From: Pseudomonadota bacterium
GTDB lineage: Bacteria; Pseudomonadota; Gammaproteobacteria; Xanthomonadales; SZUA-38
Assembly: GCA_039033415.1 (NCBI GenBank)
Contig: JBCCCR010000007.1
Span: 157,587 to 221,586, forward strand
Reading direction: 5' to 3'
Length of the DNA stretch: 64,000 nucleotides
A program made the position numbers and the translations under genes. A model generated the notes under the pieces. The model saw only the letters and a program-made list of their open reading frames with translations, had not been told where the DNA came from and did no database searches. Every line of letters begins with the position of its first letter. Position 1 is the stretch's first letter. This document shows, one piece after another, positions 30,354-38,962 of the stretch.

Positions 30354-30872
30354 TTAAGTTTTCGGCGGTGAGAGCATCATCACCATGACCCGGCCTTCCA
30401 TCGACGGCCGCTGTTCCACCACCACTTCGTCGGTCAAGTCCTCTTCAATCCGCTGCAGCAGCTTGGTTCCAAGCTCCTGGTGGGCCATCTCCCGACCCCG
30501 GAATCGCAGACTGACTTTGACCTTATCGCCCTGTTCAATGAAGCGCCGCAGGTTCCGCATCTTGACCTGATAGTCGGCTTCTTCGGTCCCCGGCCGGAAT
30601 TTAATTTCCTTCACCTGGGTCTGTTTTTGTTTCTTCTTGGCCGCCTGCGCCTTCTTGGACATCTCAAAACGGTATTTACCGTAGTCCATGATGCGGCACA
30701 CGGGCGGTTCGGCGTTGGGCACTACCTCTACGAGATCCAGCCCGGCCTCCTTGGCCAGCGCCTGGGCTTCTTCGATGGACTTGATGCCCACCTGTTCACC
30801 GTCCTCTGCAATGACTCGCACTTCCGGGGCGATGATTTTCTCGTTACGCCGAGTCTGTTTATGTTGGGCGAT
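30354..30872 (-). CDS. infC: Translation initiation factor IF-3, starting at ATC
   Basis: The obvious reading frame from a GTG at 30821 omits the conserved N-terminus. Reading back in frame gives [17 protein letters not shown], which matches IF-3. The only initiation context is ATC at 30870-30872, with GGAGG eight bases upstream and an in-frame TAG just before. That gives 172 residues. N-domain [12 protein letters not shown], linker [15 protein letters not shown]-domain [20 protein letters not shown]. coli infC starts with AUU and IF-3 represses its own non-AUG mRNA, so the ATC start probably keeps that autoregulation. Confidence 0.92.
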   Translation of the reverse strand: MAQHKQTRRNEKIIAPEVRVIAEDGEQVGIKSIEEAQALAKEAGLDLVEVVPNAEPPVCRIMDYGKYRFEMSKKAQAAKKKQKQTQVKEIKFRPGTEEADYQVKMRNLRRFIEQGDKVKVSLRFRGREMAHQELGTKLLQRIEEDLTDEVVVEQRPSMEGRVMVMMLSPPKT

Positions 30873-30907
30873 TAGCTATTCCTCCAAATGGCGCGGCTCC
30901 GGCCGCG

Positions 30908-32839
30908 TTACTCAGTGTCTTTCTCAAGCCCCGTACCGCGGGCATCTACTTGCTCTTTCAACAACGCGCAGAACTGCTCTAGGGGCATCGCTCCCAGGTC
31001 AGTTCCATCTCGCTGGCGGACGGCAACGGCGCCGTTCTCCACCTCGCGGTCGCCGATGACCAACAGATAAGGCACCTTCTGCAAAGTGCGCTCGCGGATT
31101 TTAAAGCCGATTTTTTCGTTTCTCAAGTCACTTTCGACCCGAAACCCTTGTGATTCAAGGGTTTTTATGACCTTTTCGCAATATTCTGCCTGCCGGTCCG
31201 TAATATTCATCACCACGGCCTGCAGCGGACTCAGCCAGACCGGCATGGCGCCGGCATATTGCTCAATCAAAATCCCGATAAACCGCTCCATCGAGCCGAG
31301 GATCGCGCGGTGGAGCATTACCGGCACCACCCGCTCGCTGGACTCGTCGATGTAGTAGGCCCCCAACCGGTCAGGCATCGAGAAATCCACCTGCATGGTG
31401 CCGCATTGCCACACGCGATCCAGACAGTCTTTCAGGCTGTACTCGATCTTCGGCCCGTAGAATGCCCCTTCGCCAGGCTGCAGCTCCCAGTTGACACCCT
31501 TATCGTTGAGGACAGCTTCGAGCGCGGCCTCGGCTTTGTCCCAGATGGCGTCGTCTCCCACCCGCTGCTCAGGCCGCGTAGAGAGCCGGACGATGATCTC
31601 GTCGAAGCCAAAATCGCGGTAGATCGATTCGACGAGGTCATGAGATCGCGCGACCTCCTCCGCGATCTGGTCTTCCGTACAGAAGATGTGGGCATCATCC
31701 TGCGTGAAGTTGCGCACGCGCATCAGCCCGTGCAGCGCACCCGACGGCTCGTTGCGGTGGCAGGACCCAAATTCGGCGATGCGCAGCGGCAGGTCGCGAT
31801 AGCTGTGCAGGTTCCGATTAAACACCTGAACGCCGCCGGGGCAGTTCATCGGCTTCACCGCGTACGTCCGGTTCTCCGACTCGGTCGTAAACATGTGCTC
31901 GCGAAACTTGTCCCAATGGCCGGACTTCTCCCACAGCGACCGATCGATAATCTGCGGCGTCTTGATCTCCTGGTAGCCTTCCCGGCGCAGTCGGCCGCGC
32001 ATATAGCTCTCGACCTCCTGCCAGATCCGCCAGCCGTGATCGTGCCAGAACACCATGCCGGGGGCTTCTTCCTGCATATGAAACAGGTCGAGCTGCGTTC
32101 CCAGCCGGCGATGATCTCGCTTGGCCGCTTCTTCCAGCCGGTGGAGATGCGCCTTGAGTTCCTTGGGCGTACCCCAGGCCGTGCCGTAAATCCGCTGCAG
32201 CATCTCGTTGTCCGAGTTGCCGCGCCAGTAAGCTCCGGCGAGCTTCGTCAGCTTAAACGCCTTGAGTTTGCCCGTATCGGGAACGTGCGGGCCGCGGCAC
32301 AGGTCGATGAAGTCTCCCTGGCCGTAAAGCGAGAGCGTTTCGTCACTGGGTATGTCGGCGATGATCTCGGCCTTATATTTTTCCCCCATCTGGGAGAAAA
32401 ACTCGACCGCTTCGTCCCGGCCCATTTCCTGCCGTGTCACCGGCAACGCCTCTTTGGCAATTCGTGCCATCTCCGCTTCGATTTTCTCCAGGTCATCCTC
32501 GCTGAAACCGGGCGGATAGGAAAAGTCGTAGAAGAACCCATCGTCGATCACCGGCCCAATCGTGACCTGCGCCTCCGGAAACAGCCGCTTCACCGCCTGA
32601 GCCAAAAGGTGAGCCGTCGAGTGGCGGATCACCTCAAGACCCTCTTCGTCCCGCGCGGTCACAATGGCCAGCTCCGCATCGGTGTCGACGGTATAAGAGG
32701 TGTCAACCATCTTGCCGTCTACCCTGCCCGCCAGCGCTGCTTTCGCCAGCCCCGGCCCGATGTCGGAAGCCACGTCCAGCACGCTGACCGGATGGTCAAA
32801 CTGCCGCTGGCTGCCGTCTGGAAGCGTAATTGTGATCAT
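30908..32839 (-). CDS. thrS: Threonyl-tRNA synthetase
   Basis: 643 residues from the ATG at 32839 ([17 protein letters not shown], the normal start; an earlier ATG would add nine residues). TGS domain, editing domain with [16 protein letters not shown] and the zinc/His site, class II core with [10 protein letters not shown] and [16 protein letters not shown] motif 2 region ([17 protein letters not shown]), and a C-terminal anticodon domain. E. coli length 642. The 5' leader contains a threonine-rich peptide and a terminator, so expression is probably controlled by threonyl-tRNA supply. Confidence 0.97.
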   Translation of the reverse strand: MITITLPDGSQRQFDHPVSVLDVASDIGPGLAKAALAGRVDGKMVDTSYTVDTDAELAIVTARDEEGLEVIRHSTAHLLAQAVKRLFPEAQVTIGPVIDDGFFYDFSYPPGFSEDDLEKIEAEMARIAKEALPVTRQEMGRDEAVEFFSQMGEKYKAEIIADIPSDETLSLYGQGDFIDLCRGPHVPDTGKLKAFKLTKLAGAYWRGNSDNEMLQRIYGTAWGTPKELKAHLHRLEEAAKRDHRRLGTQLDLFHMQEEAPGMVFWHDHGWRIWQEVESYMRGRLRREGYQEIKTPQIIDRSLWEKSGHWDKFREHMFTTESENRTYAVKPMNCPGGVQVFNRNLHSYRDLPLRIAEFGSCHRNEPSGALHGLMRVRNFTQDDAHIFCTEDQIAEEVARSHDLVESIYRDFGFDEIIVRLSTRPEQRVGDDAIWDKAEAALEAVLNDKGVNWELQPGEGAFYGPKIEYSLKDCLDRVWQCGTMQVDFSMPDRLGAYYIDESSERVVPVMLHRAILGSMERFIGILIEQYAGAMPVWLSPLQAVVMNITDRQAEYCEKVIKTLESQGFRVESDLRNEKIGFKIRERTLQKVPYLLVIGDREVENGAVAVRQRDGTDLGAMPLEQFCALLKEQVDARGTGLEKDTE

Positions 32840-32863
32840 GATCTTGTCAGTTTCTCTCGCGCA

Positions 32864-32886
32864 CAAAAAAGGGCGCCCAGCGCCCT
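32864..32886 (-). terminator. Intrinsic terminator in the thrS leader (attenuator)
   Basis: On the minus strand AGGGCGC-TGG-GCGCCCT is followed at once by a run of Ts, ending 25 bases before the thrS ATG. An upstream CGCCCAG (minus strand, 32900-32906) is complementary to CTGGGCG inside the stem (32874-32880), so a competing antiterminator can form. This is the layout of an attenuator. Confidence 0.75.
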
Positions 32887-32914
32887 CTGATACTTCGATC
32901 TGGGCGACGGGGGT

Positions 32915-32944
32915 TTAGTCGACGGTAGTGAGTGTCGATGCCAT
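32915..32944 (-). CDS. Threonine-rich leader peptide of thrS
   Basis: ATG-GCA-TCG-ACA-CTC-ACT-ACC-GTC-GAC-TAA encodes MASTLTTVD: three threonines in nine codons, located between tRNA-Val and the thrS terminator. Ribosome stalling at the Thr codons when charged tRNA-Thr is short could favour the antiterminator (32874-32880 with 32900-32906). No Shine-Dalgarno is seen, and the nearby TAAACT six bases upstream raises the possibility of a leaderless start. Confidence 0.6.
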   Translation of the reverse strand: MASTLTTVD

Positions 32945-32980
32945 GAGGGCAGTTTAACCGTTTGGCGGCTCGAATGGGAG

Positions 32981-33057
32981 TGGTGGGCGATACTGGAGTT
33001 GAACCAGTGACCTCCGCCATGTCAAGACGGCGCTCTAACCAACTGAGCTAATCGCCC
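32981..33057 (-). tRNA. tRNA-Val (anticodon GAC)
   Basis: On the minus strand acceptor GGGCGAT pairs with ATCGCCC, the D-arm contains AGCTCAGTTGGTTAGAGC, and the anticodon stem CCGTC/GGCGG closes the loop TTGACAT (anticodon GAC). The T-loop is GGTTCAACTCC and CCA is encoded. It lies upstream of thrS on the same strand and may share its transcript. Confidence 0.95.
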
Positions 33058-33138
33058 CCAGGAAGGCGCGGAAAGGTATCACAAAGGTTGGCGGGGGCCA
33101 ATCGTTTCTTTGTCTTCGTTGCCGGCGACCAGCGGCCC

Positions 33139-33220
33139 GTTTCCGCTCAGGCGTCGCTGTGAACACGTCCGTGTGCGCTCGGCCTCGCCATCCTTGGCTC
33201 GGACGCGCCTGAGCGGAAAC
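33139..33220. repeat. 15-bp inverted repeat in the uvrB/tRNA-Val gap
   Basis: GTTTCCGCTCAGGCG at 33139-33153 is perfectly inverted at 33206-33220 around a 52-nt spacer, with near-matching GGCCC/GGCCG flanks. It fills most of the 216-bp region between tRNA-Val and uvrB, which I judge non-coding: the 79-codon open frame there is an Arg/Gln-rich artefact of the repeat. It may form a long stem-loop downstream of uvrB. Confidence 0.6.
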
Positions 33221-33273
33221 GGCCCACTGTTCGCCTGATTTCGTGACTCTTTTGTCGGCGCGCTTTTTTTCCA

Positions 33274-35298
33274 CTAGCTGCCCAGCGTGGCAGCTCGAAT
33301 GGCCTCGATTTCGTCTCTCACCTTCGCCGCTTCCTCAAACTCCAGGTTGGAGGCGTGCTCGTACATCTGGTTTTCCAGCGCCTTAATCTTCTTGGCGCCC
33401 TCTTCCGGCGACAGACCGTCGTAGTTACCGGCGGGTTCAGCCACCCGCTTCGCCCGGCGATCTTTGCCGCGCCCTGGCGTGGGTGCGCTGCTGCGCGCGC
33501 CCTCCATAATGTCCGCGATTTTGGTCTGGACCGTCTGCGGCTTGATGCCGTGCGCTTTGTTGTGGGCGACCTGCTTTTCTCGGCGCCGATCGGTTTCGCT
33601 CATCGCGGCCTGGATGGAGTTAGTGACCTTGTCGGCGTAGAGAATAGCTTTGCCCCGCACGTTGCGGGCGGCCCGCCCGATGGTCTGGATGAGCGACCCT
33701 TCGGAGCGCAGAAAACCCTCTTTGTCGGCATCCAGCACCGCAACCAGCGACACCTCCGGCATGTCCAGGCCCTCTCGCAGCAGGTTGATACCCACCAGCA
33801 CGTCAAATTCTCCCAGGCGCAGATCGCGGATGATCTCAACCCGTTCCACCGTATCGATGTCGGAATGCAGGTAGCGCACCTTGACCCCGTGATCGATCAG
33901 GTAGTCCGTCAGGTTCTCGGCCATCTTTTTGGTCAGCGTGGTGACCAGAACGCGGTCACCCCAGGACGTCCGCTCGTTGATCTCGGACAGCAGATCATCC
34001 ACCTGCGTGTCGACAGGGCGAATCTCCACCTCCGGGTCCACCAGGCCGGTCGGGCGAACCACCTGCTCCACCACCTCGCCGGAGCGCTCCAGCTCGTACG
34101 CCCGCGGCGTAGCCGAGACAAACACCATCCGCGGCGCGCGCGCCTCCCATTCCTCGAAGGTCAGCGGGCGGTTGTCCAGCGCTGAGGGCAGACGGAACCC
34201 GTATTCCACGAGGTTCTCCTTGCGCGACCGGTCGCCGCGGAACATCGCGCCGATCTGCGGCACGCCGACATGGCTCTCATCCAGCACCAGCAGCGCGTCA
34301 GCCGGAAGGTAGTCGAACAGGGTCGGCGGTGGCGCGCCCGGCTCCCGTCCGGTCAGATGGCGTGAGTAGTTTTCGATCCCCTGGCAGTAGCCCAGCTCAT
34401 GCATCATCTCCAGATCAAACTGCGTGCGCTGCTCGAGCCGCTGCGCCTCCAGCAGTTTGTGGTTGCCCCGCAGCTGCTCGAGTCGCTCTTTCAGCTCCGC
34501 GCGAATCGTGTCGACCGCGTCCAGCACCGTCTGGCGACTGGTGACATAGTGCGACTTTGGATAGACGGTGAGCCGCGGCAGGCGCCGTAGCACCTCCCCG
34601 GTCAGCGGGTCGAAGATGGCGAGGTTCTCGACTTCGTCATCGAATAGCTCCACCCGGACTCCTTCCTTGTCCGAATCGGCTGGGAAGATGTCAATGATCT
34701 CCCCGCGAGCCCGGTAGGTCCCCCGTCGCAATTCCATATCGTTGCGGGTGTACTGCATCTCCGCCAGTCGTCGAAGAATCGTTCGCTGGTCGATGCGGGT
34801 GCCTCGATTCAGGTGTAGCACCATAGAGAAGTATTGCTGGGGGTCACCCAGGCCGTAGATCGCTGACACGGTCGCCACGACGAGTGCGTCCTTTCGCTCC
34901 AGCATCGCCTTGGTGGCCGACAGCCGCATTTGCTCGATGTGTTCGTTGATCGACGCATCTTTCTCAATAAAGGTATCGCTCGACGGAATGTAGGCCTCGG
35001 GCTGGTAGTAATCGTAATAAGAGACGAAGTATTCCACGGCGTTGTTGGGAAAGAACTCTTTAAACTCTCCGTAAAGCTGCGCTGCGAGCGTTTTGTTAGG
35101 CGCCATCACGAGGGTCGGGCGTTGCACCGCCGCAACGACATTGGCCATGGTGTAAGTTTTGCCGGAGCCCGTGACGCCCAGCAGCGTCTGCGCCTGCAGG
35201 CCGGACTCGAAGCCCTCGATGAGCCGGCGAATTGCCTCCGGCTGGTCGCCTGCGGGAGCGTAGTTCGACACCAGCTCAAATTTCTTGCTTTCTTCCAC
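33274..35298 (-). CDS. uvrB: Excinuclease ABC subunit B
   Basis: About 674 residues (E. coli 673) from a GTG at 35298 with AGGG eight bases upstream; a TTG at 35319 is the alternative. Helicase motif [11 protein letters not shown], beta-hairpin region [12 protein letters not shown], motif [11 protein letters not shown], motif [12 protein letters not shown], and a C-terminal UVR motif ([24 protein letters not shown]). It verifies damage and loads UvrC in nucleotide excision repair. Divergent from the aminotransferase gene. Confidence 0.97.
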   Translation of the reverse strand: MEESKKFELVSNYAPAGDQPEAIRRLIEGFESGLQAQTLLGVTGSGKTYTMANVVAAVQRPTLVMAPNKTLAAQLYGEFKEFFPNNAVEYFVSYYDYYQPEAYIPSSDTFIEKDASINEHIEQMRLSATKAMLERKDALVVATVSAIYGLGDPQQYFSMVLHLNRGTRIDQRTILRRLAEMQYTRNDMELRRGTYRARGEIIDIFPADSDKEGVRVELFDDEVENLAIFDPLTGEVLRRLPRLTVYPKSHYVTSRQTVLDAVDTIRAELKERLEQLRGNHKLLEAQRLEQRTQFDLEMMHELGYCQGIENYSRHLTGREPGAPPPTLFDYLPADALLVLDESHVGVPQIGAMFRGDRSRKENLVEYGFRLPSALDNRPLTFEEWEARAPRMVFVSATPRAYELERSGEVVEQVVRPTGLVDPEVEIRPVDTQVDDLLSEINERTSWGDRVLVTTLTKKMAENLTDYLIDHGVKVRYLHSDIDTVERVEIIRDLRLGEFDVLVGINLLREGLDMPEVSLVAVLDADKEGFLRSEGSLIQTIGRAARNVRGKAILYADKVTNSIQAAMSETDRRREKQVAHNKAHGIKPQTVQTKIADIMEGARSSAPTPGRGKDRRAKRVAEPAGNYDGLSPEEGAKKIKALENQMYEHASNLEFEEAAKVRDEIEAIRAATLGS

Positions 35299-35436
35299 CG
35301 GATAGACCCTAAAAAACAATGTGCCAGTCTAGCGAACCGAGCGTCATTTTGGCGTGCACTCCATTGCTGCAGCGCAAGCACCTGAAAGCGATTGGCTGTG
35401 CTATTTTGCGGATTCCTCGAACGCCGGATTACCACT

Positions 35437-36609
35437 TTGGACTTAAGCTCCCGAATCGACCGCATTCAGCCCTCCGCCACCATCGCCTTCACGCGCAAAG
35501 CGCTGGCCATGAAAGAGGCCGGGCGCCAAGTCATCTCCTTAAGCGCCGGAGAGCCGGACTTTGACACGCCGGATCATATCCTCGACGCCGCTCGGCTGGC
35601 GATCGCCGACGGGAAAACCCGCTATACGGCGGTCGACGGCACCGCTGAGCTGAAGCAGGCGATCAGCGACCGGCTGGCCCGCGACGGCATGAGCATTGGA
35701 ACCGATCAGATTCTGGTAACAAGCGGGGCCAAACAGGCGCTGTTCAACGCGATGCTGGCGCTCCTGAATCCGGGGGACGAAGCGATTGTTCCCGCTCCCT
35801 ACTGGGTGTCCTATCCCGACATGGTCAGGCTGGGCGATGGCGAGGCGGTGATTGTGCCCTGCCCCGCCGAAAACGGCTTCAAGCTGACCGCCGGCGCGCT
35901 CGAAGGCGCGCTGACGACCAAGACCCGAATGCTGATCCTGAACTCCCCGGGTAATCCGACCGGCCGGGCCTACAGCCGAGCGGAATATCAGGCTCTGGGT
36001 GAGGTGCTACAGCGCTACCCCCGCGTCTGGATTCTGAGCGACGAGATCTATGACGCCATCTACTGGGGAGACGAGGCCATCACCCCATTCCTCGGTGCGT
36101 GTCCCGAGCTGACCGACCGGACGTTGGTGGTCAACGGCGTTTCCAAAGCCTACGCCATGACCGGTTGGCGTATCGGCTATGGCGCCGGGCCGGTGGAGCT
36201 GATCACCGCGATGCGCAAGATCCAGGGCCAAAGCACCTCCAACGCCTGCTCAATTTCCCAGGCGGCCGCGGTGGCAGCGCTGAACGGCGACCAGTCGTGC
36301 GTGGCGGAGATGACCGCGGCGTATCGCCGACGACACGATCTTATGCTTGCCGGACTCAACGACCTACCCGGCGTGACCTGCCTTCCCGGTGAGGGCGCCT
36401 TTTATCTGTTGCCGGACTTCTCGTCAGCCGCGGCCAGGCTTGCGGTGGGCAACGACATCGAGCTGGCAACCCAGATTCTGGAAGAGGCTGAAGTGGCCAT
36501 GGTTCCGGGCACCCCCTTCGGAGCTCCTGGGCATATCCGGGTGGCCTATGCGACCTCAGACGAACTGCTGAACGAAGCCTTACGCCGGCTGAGCAAGTTT
36601 CTTAGCTGA
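35437..36609 (+). CDS. Class I PLP-dependent aminotransferase (aspartate aminotransferase-like)
   Basis: 390 residues from a TTG at 35437 (LSSRIDRIQPSATIAFTRKA is the usual family start; TTG 35392 and GTG 35398 are in-frame alternatives). Fold type I marks: SLSAGEPDFDTP, NSPGNPTGRAYS (Asn and Pro loop), the Schiff-base lysine in NGVSKAYAMTGWRIGY, and a late Arg for the alpha-carboxylate. It belongs to the AspC/AAT subgroup that moves amino groups from aspartate or related acids to 2-oxoglutarate. The exact substrate cannot be told from sequence. Confidence 0.9.
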   Translation: MDLSSRIDRIQPSATIAFTRKALAMKEAGRQVISLSAGEPDFDTPDHILDAARLAIADGKTRYTAVDGTAELKQAISDRLARDGMSIGTDQILVTSGAKQALFNAMLALLNPGDEAIVPAPYWVSYPDMVRLGDGEAVIVPCPAENGFKLTAGALEGALTTKTRMLILNSPGNPTGRAYSRAEYQALGEVLQRYPRVWILSDEIYDAIYWGDEAITPFLGACPELTDRTLVVNGVSKAYAMTGWRIGYGAGPVELITAMRKIQGQSTSNACSISQAAAVAALNGDQSCVAEMTAAYRRRHDLMLAGLNDLPGVTCLPGEGAFYLLPDFSSAAARLAVGNDIELATQILEEAEVAMVPGTPFGAPGHIRVAYATSDELLNEALRRLSKFLS

Positions 36610-36720
36610 CGTGCCCAAACCCTTCTTACGGTCTGCCGGGTCAAGCAGCCGCTGACAGGGTGACCACTCCATAGCAGGCTGGAAGCAGGATAAGGACGTC
36701 CTGTAGCCGGAAGTAGACTG

Positions 36721-37266
36721 TTGGAACCCCTGCGTAGTTTTGCCGCCGAAAGCGGCCTGAGTCTGATCGAGTTTCTCGTCACGTTAAGCATTCTGGGCCT
36801 GCTGCTAGGCGCCGGTATCCCGGCTTTTGGAGAGCTGGTGGCGGCGCAGGAGACTCGTAGCGCACACAGCCGCCTTTTCAGTCATTTAAGTCTGGCCCGA
36901 ACAACGGCGATCACCGAGGGCAAGCAGACGGTGCTATGCCCCAGCTCAGACGGGCTGCAGTGCTCCGGATCGACCCAGTGGCAGTCTGGCTGGCTGACGT
37001 TCGTAGACAGCAATCGCAACCGCCTGCGCGACCCCGACGAACGCGGGCTAGGCTTCGGGCGACTGCCGGAACATATCTCGGTGGTCAGCTCCCGAGCCCG
37101 CCGAGCGATACGGTTTTTGCCGAGCGGCGCCTCACCGGGCAGCAACCTGACGTTCACCATTTGTCAGGTCCACGGTGGGCTGCCACGGGCCATCATCCTG
37201 TCCAACGTCGGCCGGGCCCGCAGCAGCCGCACGCGGCCCGATGGATCACCGTTGATCTGCGCTTGA
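36721..37266 (+). CDS. GspH/FimT-family type IV pseudopilin
   Basis: 181 residues, TTG start with GGAAG upstream. A prepilin peptidase site is visible: ESG followed by LSLIEFLVTLSILGLLLGAG, with Glu at +5 and a hydrophobic N-terminal helix. The C-terminal beta domain (GWLTFVDSNRNRLRDPDE) is the GspH/FimT fold. Such minor pilins prime assembly of type IV pili. It stands alone here, without other pil genes, directly before tRNA-Asn. Confidence 0.85.
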   Translation: MEPLRSFAAESGLSLIEFLVTLSILGLLLGAGIPAFGELVAAQETRSAHSRLFSHLSLARTTAITEGKQTVLCPSSDGLQCSGSTQWQSGWLTFVDSNRNRLRDPDERGLGFGRLPEHISVVSSRARRAIRFLPSGASPGSNLTFTICQVHGGLPRAIILSNVGRARSSRTRPDGSPLICA

Positions 37267-37291
37267 CGCCCGCCAACAAACAGCGCAGAAT
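37263..37291 (+). promoter_or_regulatory. Candidate promoter of tRNA-Asn
   Basis: TTGACG (37263-37268) and CAGAAT (37286-37291) are 17 bp apart, 16 bp before the tRNA; the -35 overlaps the stop codon of the pseudopilin gene. Confidence 0.5.
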
Positions 37292-37307
37292 CGCGTCCCT
37301 CCTGTGT

Positions 37308-37383
37308 TCCCCGGTAGCTCAGTTGGTAGAGCAGCTGGCTGTTAACCAGCGGGTCGGCGGTTCGAGCCCGTCCCGGGGAGCCA
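37308..37383 (+). tRNA. tRNA-Asn (anticodon GTT), integration site of the element
   Basis: Acceptor TCCCCGG/CCGGGGA, D-arm TAGCTCAGTTGGTAGAGC, anticodon stem GCTGG/CCAGC with loop CTGTTAA (anticodon GTT), T-loop GGTTCGAGCCC, encoded CCA. The integrase stop codon lies 33 bp after it, so its 3' end is the probable attachment site. I did not find a second copy of this 3' end in the window. Confidence 0.95.
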
Positions 37384-37415
37384 ATTTTCTTCTTTACTTT
37401 CAAACATTTGCGACA

Positions 37416-38504
37416 TCACACCGCAGCGGCTTTTTGTCTCAGCAAAACCAGTGACGGACTTTTGCCGGACTCTTGCCTACACACACGATTGGCAGCCTCT
37501 ATCAACTCTTCGATTTCGGGTCCGGAATAGTGAGTTGTGATGTCACCATTGCGATGCCCCAGTAGTACCTTTCTCGTTTCCAGAGGTACCCCCGCAGCTC
37601 TCAAGCGGCGGCCGAAAGTGTGTTTCAGATCATGTACGCGAACCTGTTCCAGACCTACTTCCCGGCGGACTCGTTTCCACGAACTGTTGTTAATTCTCGC
37701 TACCGGGTTTCCCTGGTACGTGAAAACATACTTGGCGTGTCGGCCTCGCATCCCATCGACGACAGATCTTGCGGTGCGGTTAAGCACCACCAATCGGTCC
37801 TCCCGGTTTTTCACGTGCACTCCAGGAACGATAAACACGGAAGTCTCAAGCTCCGGGACATGAATTTCCCAGTCCCACTTAAGTTTGCAAACTTCTTGTT
37901 CCCTGCAACCCGTATTCACCTTAAATAAGCACATCTGCGCCAAATGACCCGGAAGGGCTTCGAAAAGCAGCCGTTCCTCGTCCCAAGACATTGGGTAGGG
38001 CTTTCTGGCGTCATAAACTGGGAGCATCTGAATCAGCGGCGGGGATTCCAACCAGGTTAGCCCCTGCTCATCGCGCCACAAACGGGCCGCTAAGTTCAGG
38101 ATTCGCCTGACTACTGCCAGCGCCAGATTGATGCTTTTAGTTTTGACCCCTTGCGCCTTCCTGGCAGCAATGAAGCCCTGCAACGTGCCTAGATGAACCT
38201 TATCGAGCGGAAGATCGCCAATAAACGGGTCGAGCTGCTTCAAATGTCTCGCGATGTCGCGGATCGACGCCAAATGGAGGCTTTCCTCCAAATAGCGTGC
38301 CGCCGCTTGTCGAAACAGCCGCTGCGGCCTCATCCCGAATGTAAGCGAATTCCGTACTTCCTCAATCTTGCGGGCGAGAATCAGCTCCGCTTTCTTGAGG
38401 CTACTTGTTCCAGTGCTTTGGCGAATTGCCTGGCCGAGGATTTGTTTCTCGATGTGCCAGATTCCGTTTCTCTGCCGCAACCCTGGTATTCGTTTGCGTC
38501 CCAT
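37416..38504 (-). CDS. Tyrosine-type integrase at tRNA-Asn
   Basis: 362 residues. SAM-like N-terminal DNA-binding part (MGRKRIPGLRQRNGIWHIEK, FRQAAARYLEES), then a catalytic domain: first Arg in NTGCREQEVCKLKW, the His box in VHDLKHTFGRRLR (Lys stands where many integrases have the second Arg), GHRNGDITTHYS with the likely Tyr nucleophile in THYS. It reads toward tRNA-Asn, whose 3' end is the presumed target. Its first 124 bp overlap the excisionase-like gene in a different frame. Confidence 0.9.
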   Translation of the reverse strand: MGRKRIPGLRQRNGIWHIEKQILGQAIRQSTGTSSLKKAELILARKIEEVRNSLTFGMRPQRLFRQAAARYLEESLHLASIRDIARHLKQLDPFIGDLPLDKVHLGTLQGFIAARKAQGVKTKSINLALAVVRRILNLAARLWRDEQGLTWLESPPLIQMLPVYDARKPYPMSWDEERLLFEALPGHLAQMCLFKVNTGCREQEVCKLKWDWEIHVPELETSVFIVPGVHVKNREDRLVVLNRTARSVVDGMRGRHAKYVFTYQGNPVARINNSSWKRVRREVGLEQVRVHDLKHTFGRRLRAAGVPLETRKVLLGHRNGDITTHYSGPEIEELIEAANRVCRQESGKSPSLVLLRQKAAAV

Positions 38505-38737
38505 AACTTCTTTCCTCCTTTCGGGTTGGCGGGACGCCCGTTGCGGCTCTTATACTCCTCCACCCACGCGTCTAGTTCAAGCCGGTCGAAGGCGAGCCCT
38601 TGGCGACCGATCGGAATCTCTGTAATGCTCGGTCGGACTTCTCGGTTGAAGCGATTTCGGTCCATCCCTAAGTAAGCGGGGGCATCGCGACACCGCAAAA
38701 GCCTTGGCGTAATTGGGCGGCATAGAGATTTCTTCAT
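38381..38737 (-). CDS. AlpA/excisionase-like HTH protein overlapping the integrase gene
   Basis: 118 residues from the ATG at 38737. The N-terminal half is a small winged-HTH of the AlpA/excisionase kind: RLLRCRDAPAYLGMDRNRFN, then IPIGRQGLAFDRLELDAWVEEY. The C-terminal 41 residues (KKLWDANEYQGCGRETESG...) are encoded inside the 5' end of the integrase gene in another frame, so the genes overlap by 124 bp. It probably directs excision or controls the integrase. Confidence 0.75.
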   Translation of the reverse strand: MKKSLCRPITPRLLRCRDAPAYLGMDRNRFNREVRPSITEIPIGRQGLAFDRLELDAWVEEYKSRNGRPANPKGGKKLWDANEYQGCGRETESGTSRNKSSARQFAKALEQVASRKRS

Positions 38738-38773
38738 AGTGCTCCGACCAACGATATGTGAGATCCTAGTCCC

Positions 38774-38962
38774 ATGGACAAAGACCTGTTCGCACACAAC
38801 CCCTGCGAGTCTGAGTTAGTGGACATTGTTGACCTGGCGCTCTTTGCTGGCCGGTCACCATTCGAGGTATTTCCGAAACGGTCTGATTGGAATGCGCCTT
38901 TCGCGCGAGATGAAGATTTCAACCTCGGCTTAGACTTCGAGCAAAAAGATAGTCCGCTCTGA
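38774..38962 (+). CDS. Possible small protein between the HTH gene and traG
   Basis: A 62-codon ATG frame on the plus strand (MDKDLFAHNPCESELVDIVD...), acidic, no domain recognised, no clear ribosome site. It fills the gap between the HTH gene and the end of traG and ends exactly where traG ends. It may be real or chance. Confidence 0.3.
   Translation: MDKDLFAHNPCESELVDIVDLALFAGRSPFEVFPKRSDWNAPFARDEDFNLGLDFEQKDSPL

Noticed and set aside
31259..32890. 543-codon open frame antisense to thrS
   Set aside because: Mirror of a highly conserved synthetase; no start context or domain.
33035..33274. 79-codon frame between tRNA-Val and uvrB
   Set aside because: Overlaps the tRNA and consists mainly of the inverted repeat; Arg/Gln-rich low-information sequence.
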